From CAVQGF01 sp045807945 (GTDB lineage Bacteria > Acidobacteriota > Terriglobia > Terriglobales > Acidobacteriaceae): a stretch of 47,546 bases of DNA. Each line of letters opens with the position of its first letter. The stretch's first letter is position 1. This document shows positions 33,593 to 42,369 of the stretch, piece after piece. The stretch spans positions 1 to 47,546 of the forward strand of contig JBJMGI010000033.1 in assembly GCA_045807945.1 (NCBI GenBank). The letters run 5' to 3'. The translations under genes were made by a program, and so were the position numbers. A model generated the notes under the pieces. That model ran no database searches, was not told the DNA's origin, and was given only the letters and a program-made list of their open reading frames with translations.

Positions 33593-34650
33593 TTCTTCTT
33601 CCCTTTTCCTTTTCCTTTTACCGGGTTCGGCTTCTTCGGAGTTAGCGAAATCGTCTGCGACTTGGGAGCGTCACCCGATTGTGCGTGCGAATCCGGATTG
33701 ATCACAATCTGGTTGTCGAAGCGAAGGTCTACCGAGTCCAATTTGCTGCGCTCGCGCCAGGCCGGCGCGTTCGCAAGATAAATCTTGTAGCGATTCAAGA
33801 AATCGCTGTTGCCAAGATGGATCAACACCGCGCCCTGCGGATCGTCCACCGTGATCTTCACGTCTTCGGGATCGGAGAGGTCTACTTCGCTCACGTCACG
33901 CGAGTGCTGCGCGCCTTCCGAGTCGAACGACTGCATCACCGAATTGAAGATCTTCATGCGCGCGGCGCGGACGGAGAGCGGCTCCGAATCGCCTGCACCG
34001 ACTATCACGGGGAACGAGTACTTCACGCCCGCGGACTTCGGTGGCATCTCGAGCAGCACGCCGTTCGCGTCCATGAGCGCGATCTTCGAGCCGATGCGGA
34101 CGAACGCGACTGGAGTTCGCTCGCGAATGTCCACGCGAAGCGTGTTGGGCAACAGGCGCATCACCGTCGCAGACTCGATCCACGGAATCTGCTCGAGTTG
34201 TTTTTTGCGGTCGCTGAGCGGGACGAAGAAGATGTTGCGGCCGATGTCGCCTCCCATGACCTCCATGGTTTGCGCGCGGGTCACGTTGCGAAGGCCAGCG
34301 ATCTCGATCTGCTCGCCGGAATCAATGCGGAAGCGCCACGAAGTAGTGCCATAGCGATAGAAGGCGGCTCCGGAAACGAGCACGCCGGCGGCGATGCCGC
34401 CGACGATCAGAAATTTCTTGAGGCGATTTGCTGTCTTCTTGGGCAGCGGCGAGCGCCGGACGGGAACACGCTTCTGTCCGCGAAGGAATGCGGGCTCCTG
34501 CTCTTCTTCAACGTCCATGTCCTCGAAGCGCGAGTCGAGCGGCTCGTCGTCGAGTGCTTCCTTGGAATTTTTGGCGCGGAGGGTTGCTGCGGCTTTGCGA
34601 GCCTGCGGTGCGTCACTCTCGGGGGTGAAGTGATCGTCGAATCTCGACAT
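33589..34650 (-). CDS. ftsQ: Cell division protein FtsQ
   Basis: A 353-residue bitopic membrane protein of the divisome. A long cytoplasmic N-terminal part rich in charged residues is followed by one helix (LIVGGIAAGVLVSGAAFYRYG, about 95-115). A POTRA domain (IEIAGLRNVTRAQTMEVMGGDIG ... LEQIPWIESATVMRLLPNTLRVDI) and an FtsQ/DivIB beta domain follow. It ends in a Lys/Gly tail (VKGKGKGKKK), whose purine-rich codons sit exactly where the ftsA ribosome site is needed. The ATG at 34650 is preferred to a TTG one codon upstream. ddl and murB, often found beside ftsQ, are missing. Confidence 0.92.
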   Translation of the reverse strand: MSRFDDHFTPESDAPQARKAAATLRAKNSKEALDDEPLDSRFEDMDVEEEQEPAFLRGQKRVPVRRSPLPKKTANRLKKFLIVGGIAAGVLVSGAAFYRYGTTSWRFRIDSGEQIEIAGLRNVTRAQTMEVMGGDIGRNIFFVPLSDRKKQLEQIPWIESATVMRLLPNTLRVDIRERTPVAFVRIGSKIALMDANGVLLEMPPKSAGVKYSFPVIVGAGDSEPLSVRAARMKIFNSVMQSFDSEGAQHSRDVSEVDLSDPEDVKITVDDPQGAVLIHLGNSDFLNRYKIYLANAPAWRERSKLDSVDLRFDNQIVINPDSHAQSGDAPKSQTISLTPKKPNPVKGKGKGKKK

Positions 34651-34754
34651 CAAATGTCGTTGGAGCTTTCGCCACTAGAACTATAACGTGAATCTCTGGA
34701 ATTTCAGAGCAAGAAATGTGTGGAAAACGGGATGTTCGCCGCGGATGACGAAGG

Positions 34755-36170
34755 TTATCGAATCGTTTTTGCGGTCCGCGACTCAGTGGCAACATTTTTG
34801 TGTGTTTCGAGCTGCTCCAATATCTGCTGACCGAGTTGCGAGACGTTGCCCGCTCCGAGAGTCAGCACCATGTCGCCGGATTTTGCTGCGCGTGCGATCG
34901 CGGTCGAGGCATCGGCGAACGAGGAAAGGTAATCCGCCTTTCGTCCGCTCGCTTCCGTGATGCGGCGCGCCAGCCACTCTCCGGTGACGCCGAGAATTGG
35001 CTGCTCGCTTGCGGGATAAATGTCGAGGATAGAAACCGTATCCGCGTTGTGGAACGCCCCGGCGAATTCGTCTATGAGCAGTTGGGTGCGAGTGTAGCGA
35101 TGGGGCTGAAATATCACGTGAACGCGTGAGTATCCGCATTGGCGGGCTGCGGCGAGAGTCGCGCGGATCTCGGTGGGGTGGTGCCCGTAGTCGTCGATCA
35201 CGTCTATTCCGTTTGCGCTGCCCTTCAGTTGGAAGCGACGATCGACTCCGCGAAAATCTTTTAGCGCGTGGCGGATCGCATCGGGCGCGATGTCGAGTCC
35301 GACGCCGACCGCGATCGCGGCTGTCGCATTCAGAACATTGTGCTGCCCGGGGACGTGGATCTCGAATTTCCCGAGCGACTTGTTGCGGTATGTAACACCG
35401 AAGCGGCTCGCTGGACCATCGGCTGTGCATGCACTCACAAGAAAATCTGAGTCCTTACGCATGCCATAGGTGACCACGCGTCGCTCGACTCGCGCCAGCA
35501 GGGCGCGGGTACGCTCGTCGTCGTTGCAGGCGACCACCATGCCATAGAAGGGGACGCGGTCCATGAATTCGACGAACGTCTCTTCAACGTCGTTCATGTC
35601 GCGGTAGCAATCCATATGCTCGCGATCGATGTTGGTGACCACGGAGAGGATGGGCGAGAGCTTCAGGAACGAGCGGTCGCTCTCGTCGGCTTCCGCGACG
35701 AGGTACTGCGATTTGCCCAGGCGGGCGTTCGAGCCCATGGCGTCCACGCGTCCTCCGACGACGACAGTAGGATCGAGGCCACCGGCAGCGAGCACGGCCG
35801 CGACCATGGACGTGGTTGTCGTTTTGCCGTGCATGCCGGCGATGGCGATGCCATACTTCAACCGCATCAGCTCGGCTAGCATCTCGGCGCGCTGGATCAC
35901 CGCAACGTGAATATCGCGAGCGGCGAGTATCTCGGGATTGTCTTTGCCGATCGCCGAGCTGGTGACGACGACTTCTGCTCCTGCGACGTGCTCGGCCTTG
36001 TGCCCTTCATAAATGGTCGCACCGAGTTTGGCCAGCCGATCAGTAACCGCGCTCCGGCGCAGGTCGGAGCCGGAGACCTTGAATCCGAGGTTCAGCAGGA
36101 CCTCGGCGATGCCGCTCATGCCGATGCCGCCGATTCCTACGAAATGCACGCGTTGGATCTTGGCAAACAT
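34755..36170 (-). CDS. murC: UDP-N-acetylmuramate--L-alanine ligase MurC
   Basis: A 471-residue Mur ligase that adds L-Ala to UDP-MurNAc with ATP, the first amino-acid step of the peptide stem. Residues 1-100 form the UDP-binding Rossmann domain (HFVGIGGIGMSGIAEVL). The ATP P-loop is GMHGKTTTTSM near residue 114, followed by the central EADESDRSFL region. The DYGHHPTEI segment typical of MurC is present. The ATG at 36170 lies 33 bases after murG. Cytoplasmic. Confidence 0.97.
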   Translation of the reverse strand: MFAKIQRVHFVGIGGIGMSGIAEVLLNLGFKVSGSDLRRSAVTDRLAKLGATIYEGHKAEHVAGAEVVVTSSAIGKDNPEILAARDIHVAVIQRAEMLAELMRLKYGIAIAGMHGKTTTTSMVAAVLAAGGLDPTVVVGGRVDAMGSNARLGKSQYLVAEADESDRSFLKLSPILSVVTNIDREHMDCYRDMNDVEETFVEFMDRVPFYGMVVACNDDERTRALLARVERRVVTYGMRKDSDFLVSACTADGPASRFGVTYRNKSLGKFEIHVPGQHNVLNATAAIAVGVGLDIAPDAIRHALKDFRGVDRRFQLKGSANGIDVIDDYGHHPTEIRATLAAARQCGYSRVHVIFQPHRYTRTQLLIDEFAGAFHNADTVSILDIYPASEQPILGVTGEWLARRITEASGRKADYLSSFADASTAIARAAKSGDMVLTLGAGNVSQLGQQILEQLETHKNVATESRTAKTIR

Positions 36171-36203
36171 CCGTTGCTGGCTGCTAGTTTAGCAATTCCC
36201 GTA

Positions 36204-37292
36204 CTAGCCGCGTCCCGCCTCCTGCTTCCTGCCTCCGGCAATCGCCGCTGCCATTTCGGCTATCTCGCGACCGGCATCCGGATGCGCGAGCTGCTTTGCC
36301 GCAGCCGACATCTTCGCCAGCCGACTACGGTCTTGCAGCAGAGCAATGATGTTCTTGGCGAGCAGAGCGCTTGTCAGCTGCGCTTGCGGCAGGAGCAGCG
36401 CCGCACTGGCTTGTTCTAAAGCCTGGGCGTTGCGGGTCTGGTGATCGTCGGCCGCGCGTGGGAAAGGAACGAAGATGGCCGGCTTTCCCGCCGCCGTGAC
36501 CTCCGCAACCGTGCTCGCTCCCGAGCGGCAGACGATCAGGTCGGCATCGGCAAATGCGCGCGGCATGTCTGTGATGAATGCGGAGACGTCGGCGGCCACT
36601 CCAGCCTGCTCGTATCCGGCTTTGGTCGGGGGAAGGTCGCGCTCGCCGGTCTGGTGGACGATCTTGATGTTGGGAAACTCGGCACGGATCTGCGGTAGCG
36701 CACCGATTACGGCCGAGTTGATCGCAGCGGCTCCCTGGCTCCCACCGAACACTAATAAGGATGGGGTCGCGCCAGCGGGTCTCGGCGGAATAGCGAAGAA
36801 TTCCGGCCGGACGGGGACACCGGAGACTTTGGCGTTCGCAAAGTATTTCGCGGTCTCCGTGAAATGCACTGCCGCACCTTTTACTTTTTGAGCAACGACT
36901 TTATTAGCCAATCCTGGTACGAGATTTGGCTCGAAAGCGAGCGTCGGAATCCCTAAGCGCTGGGCAGCGATCATTGCAGGCCCCGAAGCGTACCCGCCGA
37001 CCCCGATTACTACATCCGGATCGAACTCCCGCAACATCTTCTTGGCGGCGGAGATCGCACGCGGGAGAGCCAACAGAGTTTTTAGTCTCGTCGCGATGCT
37101 CACATTCTTGAGCGCACCGACCTCGATCAGCTTCAGCTCGAATCCGGCGGGAGGCACGAGCTTGTTCTCGATACCGCGCGAGGTGCCGATGAAGAGCAGC
37201 TCGGCCTGATACCGCGCCTTCAACTCGCGCGCGATTGCGAGCGCGGGTATGACGTGACCTCCGGTACCGCCGCCTGCAAGAATGGCTCGCAT
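36204..37292 (-). CDS. murG: Lipid II synthase MurG (GlcNAc transferase)
   Basis: A 362-residue GT28 glycosyltransferase that transfers GlcNAc to lipid I on the inner face of the membrane. The N-terminal GGGTGGHVIPALAIA loop, the GGYASGPAMIAA loop and the C-domain LLVFGGSQGAAAIN and CRSGASTVAEVTAAGKPAIFVPFPRAADDHQ motifs are all present. The start at 37292 (MRAILAGGGTGGH) matches the family; the open frame upstream lies inside ftsW. The gap from the ftsW stop is 7 bases. Confidence 0.97.
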   Translation of the reverse strand: MRAILAGGGTGGHVIPALAIARELKARYQAELLFIGTSRGIENKLVPPAGFELKLIEVGALKNVSIATRLKTLLALPRAISAAKKMLREFDPDVVIGVGGYASGPAMIAAQRLGIPTLAFEPNLVPGLANKVVAQKVKGAAVHFTETAKYFANAKVSGVPVRPEFFAIPPRPAGATPSLLVFGGSQGAAAINSAVIGALPQIRAEFPNIKIVHQTGERDLPPTKAGYEQAGVAADVSAFITDMPRAFADADLIVCRSGASTVAEVTAAGKPAIFVPFPRAADDHQTRNAQALEQASAALLLPQAQLTSALLAKNIIALLQDRSRLAKMSAAAKQLAHPDAGREIAEMAAAIAGGRKQEAGRG

Positions 37293-37299
37293 GAAGTAA

Positions 37300-38391
37300 T
37301 TACTCGGTCTGCCGCGTGATGTTGAGCAGCACACCAATGCTGGCCAGAGTGACTAATAAAGAGGAGCCGCCAGAAGAAATCAGCGGGAGCGGGATACCTT
37401 TCGTGGGCATCATTCCGAGGACCACGCTGATGTTCATCAGAGCCTGCAGCACAACGACGGAAGTGATGCCGATTGCAAGCAATCGTGCGAAAGGATCTTT
37501 CGCGCGGACGGCAGTGCGGATTCCGCGATAAAGAAACACTGCGAACAGACCGACGATGAGCAAGCTGCCTGCGAGTCCGAATTCTTCTGCGGTGACGGCG
37601 AAAATGAAATCTGTGTGTGGTTCGGGAAGATAGAAGAGCTTTTGCTTCCCTTCCATCAGACCCGCGCCGGTGAGTCCGCCGGTGCCGACAGCTATCAGCG
37701 ATTGGATGATGTGGAATCCACGGCCCTGCGGATCGGAATAGGGATTCAGGAACGCGAGAATACGCTCACGACGCCAAGCGACGTGGAACAGCAAAAAGTA
37801 AAGCGGCAAGCAAGCATTCGCCAGCGCTATCCCGAAGTAGCGCATCCGCATGCCTGCGATAAACAACATGCTGGCCGCGACGGCGACACAGACGATCGCT
37901 GTCCCAAGATCCGGCTGCAGCACGATTAATCCCGAGATCAGACAGGTGACGCCTGCGACCGGGATCAGAGTGTGACGCCAATCATCAATCGCTTTCAAGC
38001 GGGTGTGCAGGAACCAGGCGAGAAAAATGATAAGCGCGGGCTTTGCCATTTCCGATGGCTGGAATGAGAAGCCGCCGAACTTGATCCAGCGATGCGTGTT
38101 ATGCGAGCGGTCAAGGAAAAACACCGCAACCAGCATCAGCGTTGTTATCGAGAGCAGCGAGAAGACAACGGCGGGCTGCTTGTAGTGGTGGTAGTCCACC
38201 TTCATTGCGATGACCATCGCGATCATGCCGGCAACGGCCCACATAAGCTGGCGGATCACAAAGGTGTAAGGAGAGTCGAAACGCTCCTTCGCGATGACGG
38301 CCGAGGCGCTGAAGACCATGATCAGGCCGATGAAAAGAAGGACGAGCGTTACAGCGAAGAGGCTTTTATCAACGTGGACGCGCTTGGCCAC
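37300..38391 (-). CDS. ftsW: SEDS glycosyltransferase FtsW
   Basis: A 363-residue SEDS-family membrane protein with about ten helices. It polymerises lipid II at the septum together with its class B PBP (FtsI). Family motifs include LQPDLGTAIV near the middle, GRGFHIIQSLIAVGTGGLTGAGLMEGKQKLFYLPEPHTDFIFAVTAEE split around the large loop, and the C-terminal SSGGSSLLVTLASIGVLLNI. The GTG start shares one base with the murD stop. A location between murD and murG is canonical and favours FtsW over RodA. Confidence 0.95.
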   Translation of the reverse strand: MAKRVHVDKSLFAVTLVLLFIGLIMVFSASAVIAKERFDSPYTFVIRQLMWAVAGMIAMVIAMKVDYHHYKQPAVVFSLLSITTLMLVAVFFLDRSHNTHRWIKFGGFSFQPSEMAKPALIIFLAWFLHTRLKAIDDWRHTLIPVAGVTCLISGLIVLQPDLGTAIVCVAVAASMLFIAGMRMRYFGIALANACLPLYFLLFHVAWRRERILAFLNPYSDPQGRGFHIIQSLIAVGTGGLTGAGLMEGKQKLFYLPEPHTDFIFAVTAEEFGLAGSLLIVGLFAVFLYRGIRTAVRAKDPFARLLAIGITSVVVLQALMNISVVLGMMPTKGIPLPLISSGGSSLLVTLASIGVLLNITRQTE

Positions 38392-39767
38392 TAGCGAGCG
38401 CCTCCGCCAACCGGCTGCGCCGCAAGTTCGAACACCGCTTCCTTGAAAGCGCGGCCGCGGTGCTCATAATTCTCAAACTGGTCGAAGCTGGCACAGGCGG
38501 GAGCGAGAACCACGACATCACCCTTAACCGCGCGCGCGGAAGCAAACTTCACGGCCTTAGCGAGAGTTTCGCAATGTTCGATGCCCGCGGCACCCGTGAT
38601 CTGCTCTTCAATCTTTTGCGCCGCGGTCCCGATGGTGTAAACGCGTTTCACGCGTTGGCGCAGCAGATCGTTCAGCACGGAATAGTCACTACCTTTATCT
38701 TTGCCGCCGAGAATAAGGTGAATGTTGGCCGGGAAAGACTCCAGCGCTTTCATGGTCGCGTCAACGTTCGTCGCTTTGGAGTCGTTGTAATACTCCACAC
38801 CATTGATGCGGGAGACGAACTCGAGCCGGTGCTCCACGGCTTTGAAATTCCTGACGGCTTCACGGATGCGCTCCGGCGCGCAGCCTGCGAGCATTCCAAC
38901 GCAAACGGCGGCCAAAACGTTCTCGACATTGTGCGCACCTTTGAGCGGAATGTCTGATACCGCGAGCACGGGTGTTTCCCCCTTGAGGTTTTTCCAGATG
39001 ATTTTTTCGCCGCGCACGAATGTGCCACTCGAGGGTTCGTTCTTGCGGCTGAACCAGTAGATCTGCGGCTTGATGCCTTTCGCCACCATCACGCAAGCAG
39101 CGTCGTCGGCATTCAGAACTGCGCTGTCTTCCGGCGTTTGGTTTTCGAAAATACGGGCCTTCGTCGCGACATAGTTCTCGAACGTGCGGTGACGATCGAG
39201 GTGATCGGGCGTAACGTTCAGGATCACCGAGATCTTCGGATGAAATGTCTCGATCGTCTCCAGTTGGAAGCTTGAGATCTCGAGCACATTCCAACCCGCG
39301 GCTTCCGATTTCGACACTAACTCGATCACCGGAGTCCCGATATTGCCGCCGACCAAGACCTTCTTCCCGCCTTGAGCAAGAATCTCGCCGGCAAGAGTGG
39401 TCGTCGTGGTCTTCCCGTTCGAGCCGGTGATGGCGATGATGCTTCCCTGCAGATATCGCGAGGCGAGTTCCACTTCGCCAATGATCTTGATGCCAAGCTG
39501 GCGCGCTTGGGTGAGGCTAGGGGCGTCCACCGGAACGCCTGGGCTGACCACGATGAGGTCCTGATCGCGGAAGGTACGCTCGCCGTGGACACCGGTTTCA
39601 ACCGCAATACCTTTATCTAGTAACTGCGGGATGAATCCGCCGAGCTGCGCCTGCGGCTTGGAGTCGGAGACGGTGACGCGCGCGCCGCGGCCCTCTAGAA
39701 ACAGCGCTGCCGCTGCCCCGGACTTGCCGAGGCCAACGACCAATATCCTTTTGTCTTTAACTTCCAT
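38391..39767 (-). CDS. murD: UDP-N-acetylmuramoyl-L-alanine--D-glutamate ligase MurD
   Basis: A 458-residue Mur ligase adding D-Glu to UDP-MurNAc-L-Ala. The N-terminal RILVVGLGKSGAAAALFL binds UDP; the ATP P-loop is GSNGKTTTTTLAGEIL. Later motifs include NVTPDHLDRH and the C-domain VEYYNDSKATNVDATMKALESF. The ATG at 39767 gives the usual family N-terminus, but its nearest SD-like GAGGGG is 15 bases away. A GTG at 39803, adding 12 residues, is possible and would lie 12 bases after mraY. Confidence 0.95.
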   Translation of the reverse strand: MEVKDKRILVVGLGKSGAAAALFLEGRGARVTVSDSKPQAQLGGFIPQLLDKGIAVETGVHGERTFRDQDLIVVSPGVPVDAPSLTQARQLGIKIIGEVELASRYLQGSIIAITGSNGKTTTTTLAGEILAQGGKKVLVGGNIGTPVIELVSKSEAAGWNVLEISSFQLETIETFHPKISVILNVTPDHLDRHRTFENYVATKARIFENQTPEDSAVLNADDAACVMVAKGIKPQIYWFSRKNEPSSGTFVRGEKIIWKNLKGETPVLAVSDIPLKGAHNVENVLAAVCVGMLAGCAPERIREAVRNFKAVEHRLEFVSRINGVEYYNDSKATNVDATMKALESFPANIHLILGGKDKGSDYSVLNDLLRQRVKRVYTIGTAAQKIEEQITGAAGIEHCETLAKAVKFASARAVKGDVVVLAPACASFDQFENYEHRGRAFKEAVFELAAQPVGGGAR

Positions 39768-39815
39768 CAGCGCCGCGGGGTTCCCCTCAAGCGATTGTGC
39801 CACGGTTTCTGCGCT

Positions 39816-40970
39816 CTAGCGCAACTTCAATGTAGTGAGAGCAAAGAGTGCAAATATCAGCGACGCCACCCAGAAGCGGACGATGACTTTCGATTCCGAC
39901 CATCCCAGCAGCTCGAAGTGATGGTGCAGCGGCGCCATCTTGAAGATGCGTTTCTTGCGCAGCTTGTAGGAGCCGACTTGCAGGATTACCGAGAGGGCCT
40001 CGACGACGAAAATTCCGCCGATGAATGGGAGCAGCAACTCCTGCTTGATAACCACCGCGACGGTGGCGATGGCGCCGCCGAGGGCGAGCGAGCCCACGTC
40101 TCCCATGAAAATCTCAGCCGGATGAGCGTTGTACCAGAGGAATCCGATGCTGGCGCCGACCATCGCTCCGCAGAAAATAGTGACCTCGCCTACTTGAGGC
40201 ATGCGCTGTAGCTCGAGATATCCGGCGAAGACGGCGTGTCCGCTGACGTAAGTAAGCACGGTGAGCGCCCCGGCAGCGATGACCGTGCAGCCGATCGCGA
40301 GTCCGTCGAGACCGTCGGTGAGGTTCACGGCGTTACTGGCCCCCACCAGCACTACGACAACGAACGCAACGAATGGCAGGAACGCAAGCGGCCAGAGATG
40401 CGGATACGTCAGCAGCGCGGGGAAAACCAGATCAGGCTGAAAGTTTTTGAAAAACGGAAAAATCAAATGGGTGGTGAACTCGCCGGTGCCGCGCATATAG
40501 ACCAGCACGACCGCAACCCCGACCCCGGCAAGGATCTGCAAAGCCATTTTGCTGCGAGCGGTCAATCCCAGATTGCGATGATGGACCACCTTCAGGTAAT
40601 CGTCGGCAAATCCAATGGCGCCATATGCAATCGTCGAGAGGATCACGATCCAGATAAATTTGTTGGAGAGATCAGCCCAAAGGATGGTGGGCACGACGAT
40701 CGCGATAGTGATGAGAACGCCGCCCATCGTTGGCGTGCCGGCTTTTTTCTTGTGCGCTTGCGGACCTTCCTCGCGAATGTATTGGCCGATCTGGAACTCG
40801 CGCAGTTGCCGGATGATCGCCGGACCGATGATCAGTCCCATAAAAAGTGCGGTCAGACTGGCAAAGGCAGTGCGGAAAGTTAGAAAGCGAAAGATACGGA
40901 ATGGCGAAAGGAGCGGGTACTTATCGTGCAACTTGAGAAAGATCTCTTGGTAAAGCAGCCAATAGAGCAA
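39816..40970 (-). CDS. mraY: Phospho-MurNAc-pentapeptide transferase MraY
   Basis: A 384-residue, ten-helix membrane enzyme that joins UDP-MurNAc-pentapeptide to undecaprenyl phosphate, forming lipid I. Catalytic and family motifs are seen: GTPTMGGVLI, the Asp pair in GFADDYLKV, NAVNLTDGLDGLAIG and the FMGDVGSLALGG segment. The loop ending in the HHHFELLGWSE motif closes the C-terminal part. The start is a TTG at 40970 (MLYWLLY, the usual MraY N-terminus), 7 bases after the murF stop. Confidence 0.97.
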   Translation of the reverse strand: MLYWLLYQEIFLKLHDKYPLLSPFRIFRFLTFRTAFASLTALFMGLIIGPAIIRQLREFQIGQYIREEGPQAHKKKAGTPTMGGVLITIAIVVPTILWADLSNKFIWIVILSTIAYGAIGFADDYLKVVHHRNLGLTARSKMALQILAGVGVAVVLVYMRGTGEFTTHLIFPFFKNFQPDLVFPALLTYPHLWPLAFLPFVAFVVVVLVGASNAVNLTDGLDGLAIGCTVIAAGALTVLTYVSGHAVFAGYLELQRMPQVGEVTIFCGAMVGASIGFLWYNAHPAEIFMGDVGSLALGGAIATVAVVIKQELLLPFIGGIFVVEALSVILQVGSYKLRKKRIFKMAPLHHHFELLGWSESKVIVRFWVASLIFALFALTTLKLR

Positions 40971-40977
40971 TCGAGTG

Positions 40978-42369
40978 TTAACCCTGCTTCGCAGCAGACC
41001 TTTCTATGCTGGATTTCCAAGTGTCCAATGCCTTCTCCAACCGCACACCGCGCGATGCCTTAAGCAAGACCACATCCCCAGTTCCGACTTCATCCTTCAT
41101 CCAAGCCCCGGCTTCTTCCGGAGTGCTTACGAACTTAGCCGGAGTCCCCGCAGCCTTGGCGCCGTCCACGATCTGCTGCGCTAATCCGCGAACGCCCAGG
41201 ACAAAATCTATCTTCTTCTCTGCCATGTGGCGGCCAGCCTCGAAATGCAGCGCCTCGCCCTGCGGACCGAGCTCAAGCATCTCGCCGGCAACGACGATGC
41301 GACGCTTGGCCAGCATCGCTGCAAGCGCGTCCACCATGGATTGGAGGGCCTTTGGATTGGAATTGTAGCAATCGTTGATTACCGTGGCGCCCGCAATGGA
41401 AAGCTTTTGCCCGCGCTTGTCGGCAGGACTAAGTGTCGCGAGCGCTCCGGCGATCTCAGTCGGAGTGAGGCCGCGCTCCATCGCGACTGCGGCCGCCGCG
41501 AGAGCGTTGTAAACGTTGTGCTCGCCCAGGAGCGGCAATGTAACTTCCTGGCGGACGCTGTTCGCCACCAGTTCGAAGCGCGAGCCCTTGTCGCCTAACG
41601 ATTCCACCTTATCTCCGCAGACATTCGCCTGATGGTGGATCCCGTAATGGACGACCTTCCCGTGGAAGTCGCGGCCGAATTGCGATACGTATTCGTCATC
41701 GGCGTTCAGGATGGCGACGGCGCCAGAATGAAGCTCCTGGATCAGCTCGTACTTCGCGCGCGCAATCTCGGCGACAGACGAGAAGAATTCGAGATGGACG
41801 GGAGCAACGTTCGTGACCACGCCGATGTCAGGATGAGCGAGCTTAGCCAGCGCGCTGATCTCGCCGGCGTGCGACATCCCAAGCTCGAGAACCGCAATCT
41901 CGTGCTCCGGCTCGAGCTTCAGCAGTTGCAGTGGAAGCCCGAAGTGGTTGTTGAGGTTCCCCTCCGACTTCATCACGCGAAAACGAGCGGCGAGGACGTG
42001 CGCGATGGCTTCCTTTGTTGTGGTCTTCCCTGCGGAGCCGGTAACCGCGACCAGCGGCTTGCCCCAGCGGCGACGGACAGCGGCCCCAAGCGATTGCAGC
42101 GCAAGCAGTGTGTCGTCAACAACCAAAACTTTGCTCGTATCGGGGAAGCGCGCCACGCGTTTGCGATCTATAACAGCAGCGAGCGCGCCATTCTGCAAGG
42201 CAGCTTCGACATAGTCGTGACCATCGAGGCGCTCGCCCTTCACCGCGAAAAAGATTTCGCCGGGCTTGATGCTGCGCGAGTCTATGGAGTAGCCCTCGGC
42301 GACTGCATCGAGTTCGAAGGTGCCGACGGCGCCAGTGTATTCAGCAACGCGATGAAGTTGGAGCTTCAT
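40978..42369 (-). CDS. murF: UDP-MurNAc-tripeptide--D-alanyl-D-alanine ligase MurF
   Basis: A 463-residue Mur ligase that adds the D-Ala-D-Ala dipeptide, completing the UDP-MurNAc-pentapeptide. The N-terminal substrate domain has SIDSRSIKPGEIFFAVKGERLDGHDYV; the P-loop is VTGSAGKTTTKEAIAHVL. NDCYNSNPKALQSMVDAL and the C-domain GEMLELG motif confirm MurF. Its ATG overlaps the murE stop by 4 bases. The dipeptide must come from a Ddl enzyme encoded outside this cluster. Confidence 0.96.
   Translation of the reverse strand: MKLQLHRVAEYTGAVGTFELDAVAEGYSIDSRSIKPGEIFFAVKGERLDGHDYVEAALQNGALAAVIDRKRVARFPDTSKVLVVDDTLLALQSLGAAVRRRWGKPLVAVTGSAGKTTTKEAIAHVLAARFRVMKSEGNLNNHFGLPLQLLKLEPEHEIAVLELGMSHAGEISALAKLAHPDIGVVTNVAPVHLEFFSSVAEIARAKYELIQELHSGAVAILNADDEYVSQFGRDFHGKVVHYGIHHQANVCGDKVESLGDKGSRFELVANSVRQEVTLPLLGEHNVYNALAAAAVAMERGLTPTEIAGALATLSPADKRGQKLSIAGATVINDCYNSNPKALQSMVDALAAMLAKRRIVVAGEMLELGPQGEALHFEAGRHMAEKKIDFVLGVRGLAQQIVDGAKAAGTPAKFVSTPEEAGAWMKDEVGTGDVVLLKASRGVRLEKALDTWKSSIERSAAKQG

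Noticed and set aside
33679..34686. Long open frame opposite ftsQ
   Set aside because: Same cause; ftsQ on the other strand has the POTRA domain and fits the cluster order.
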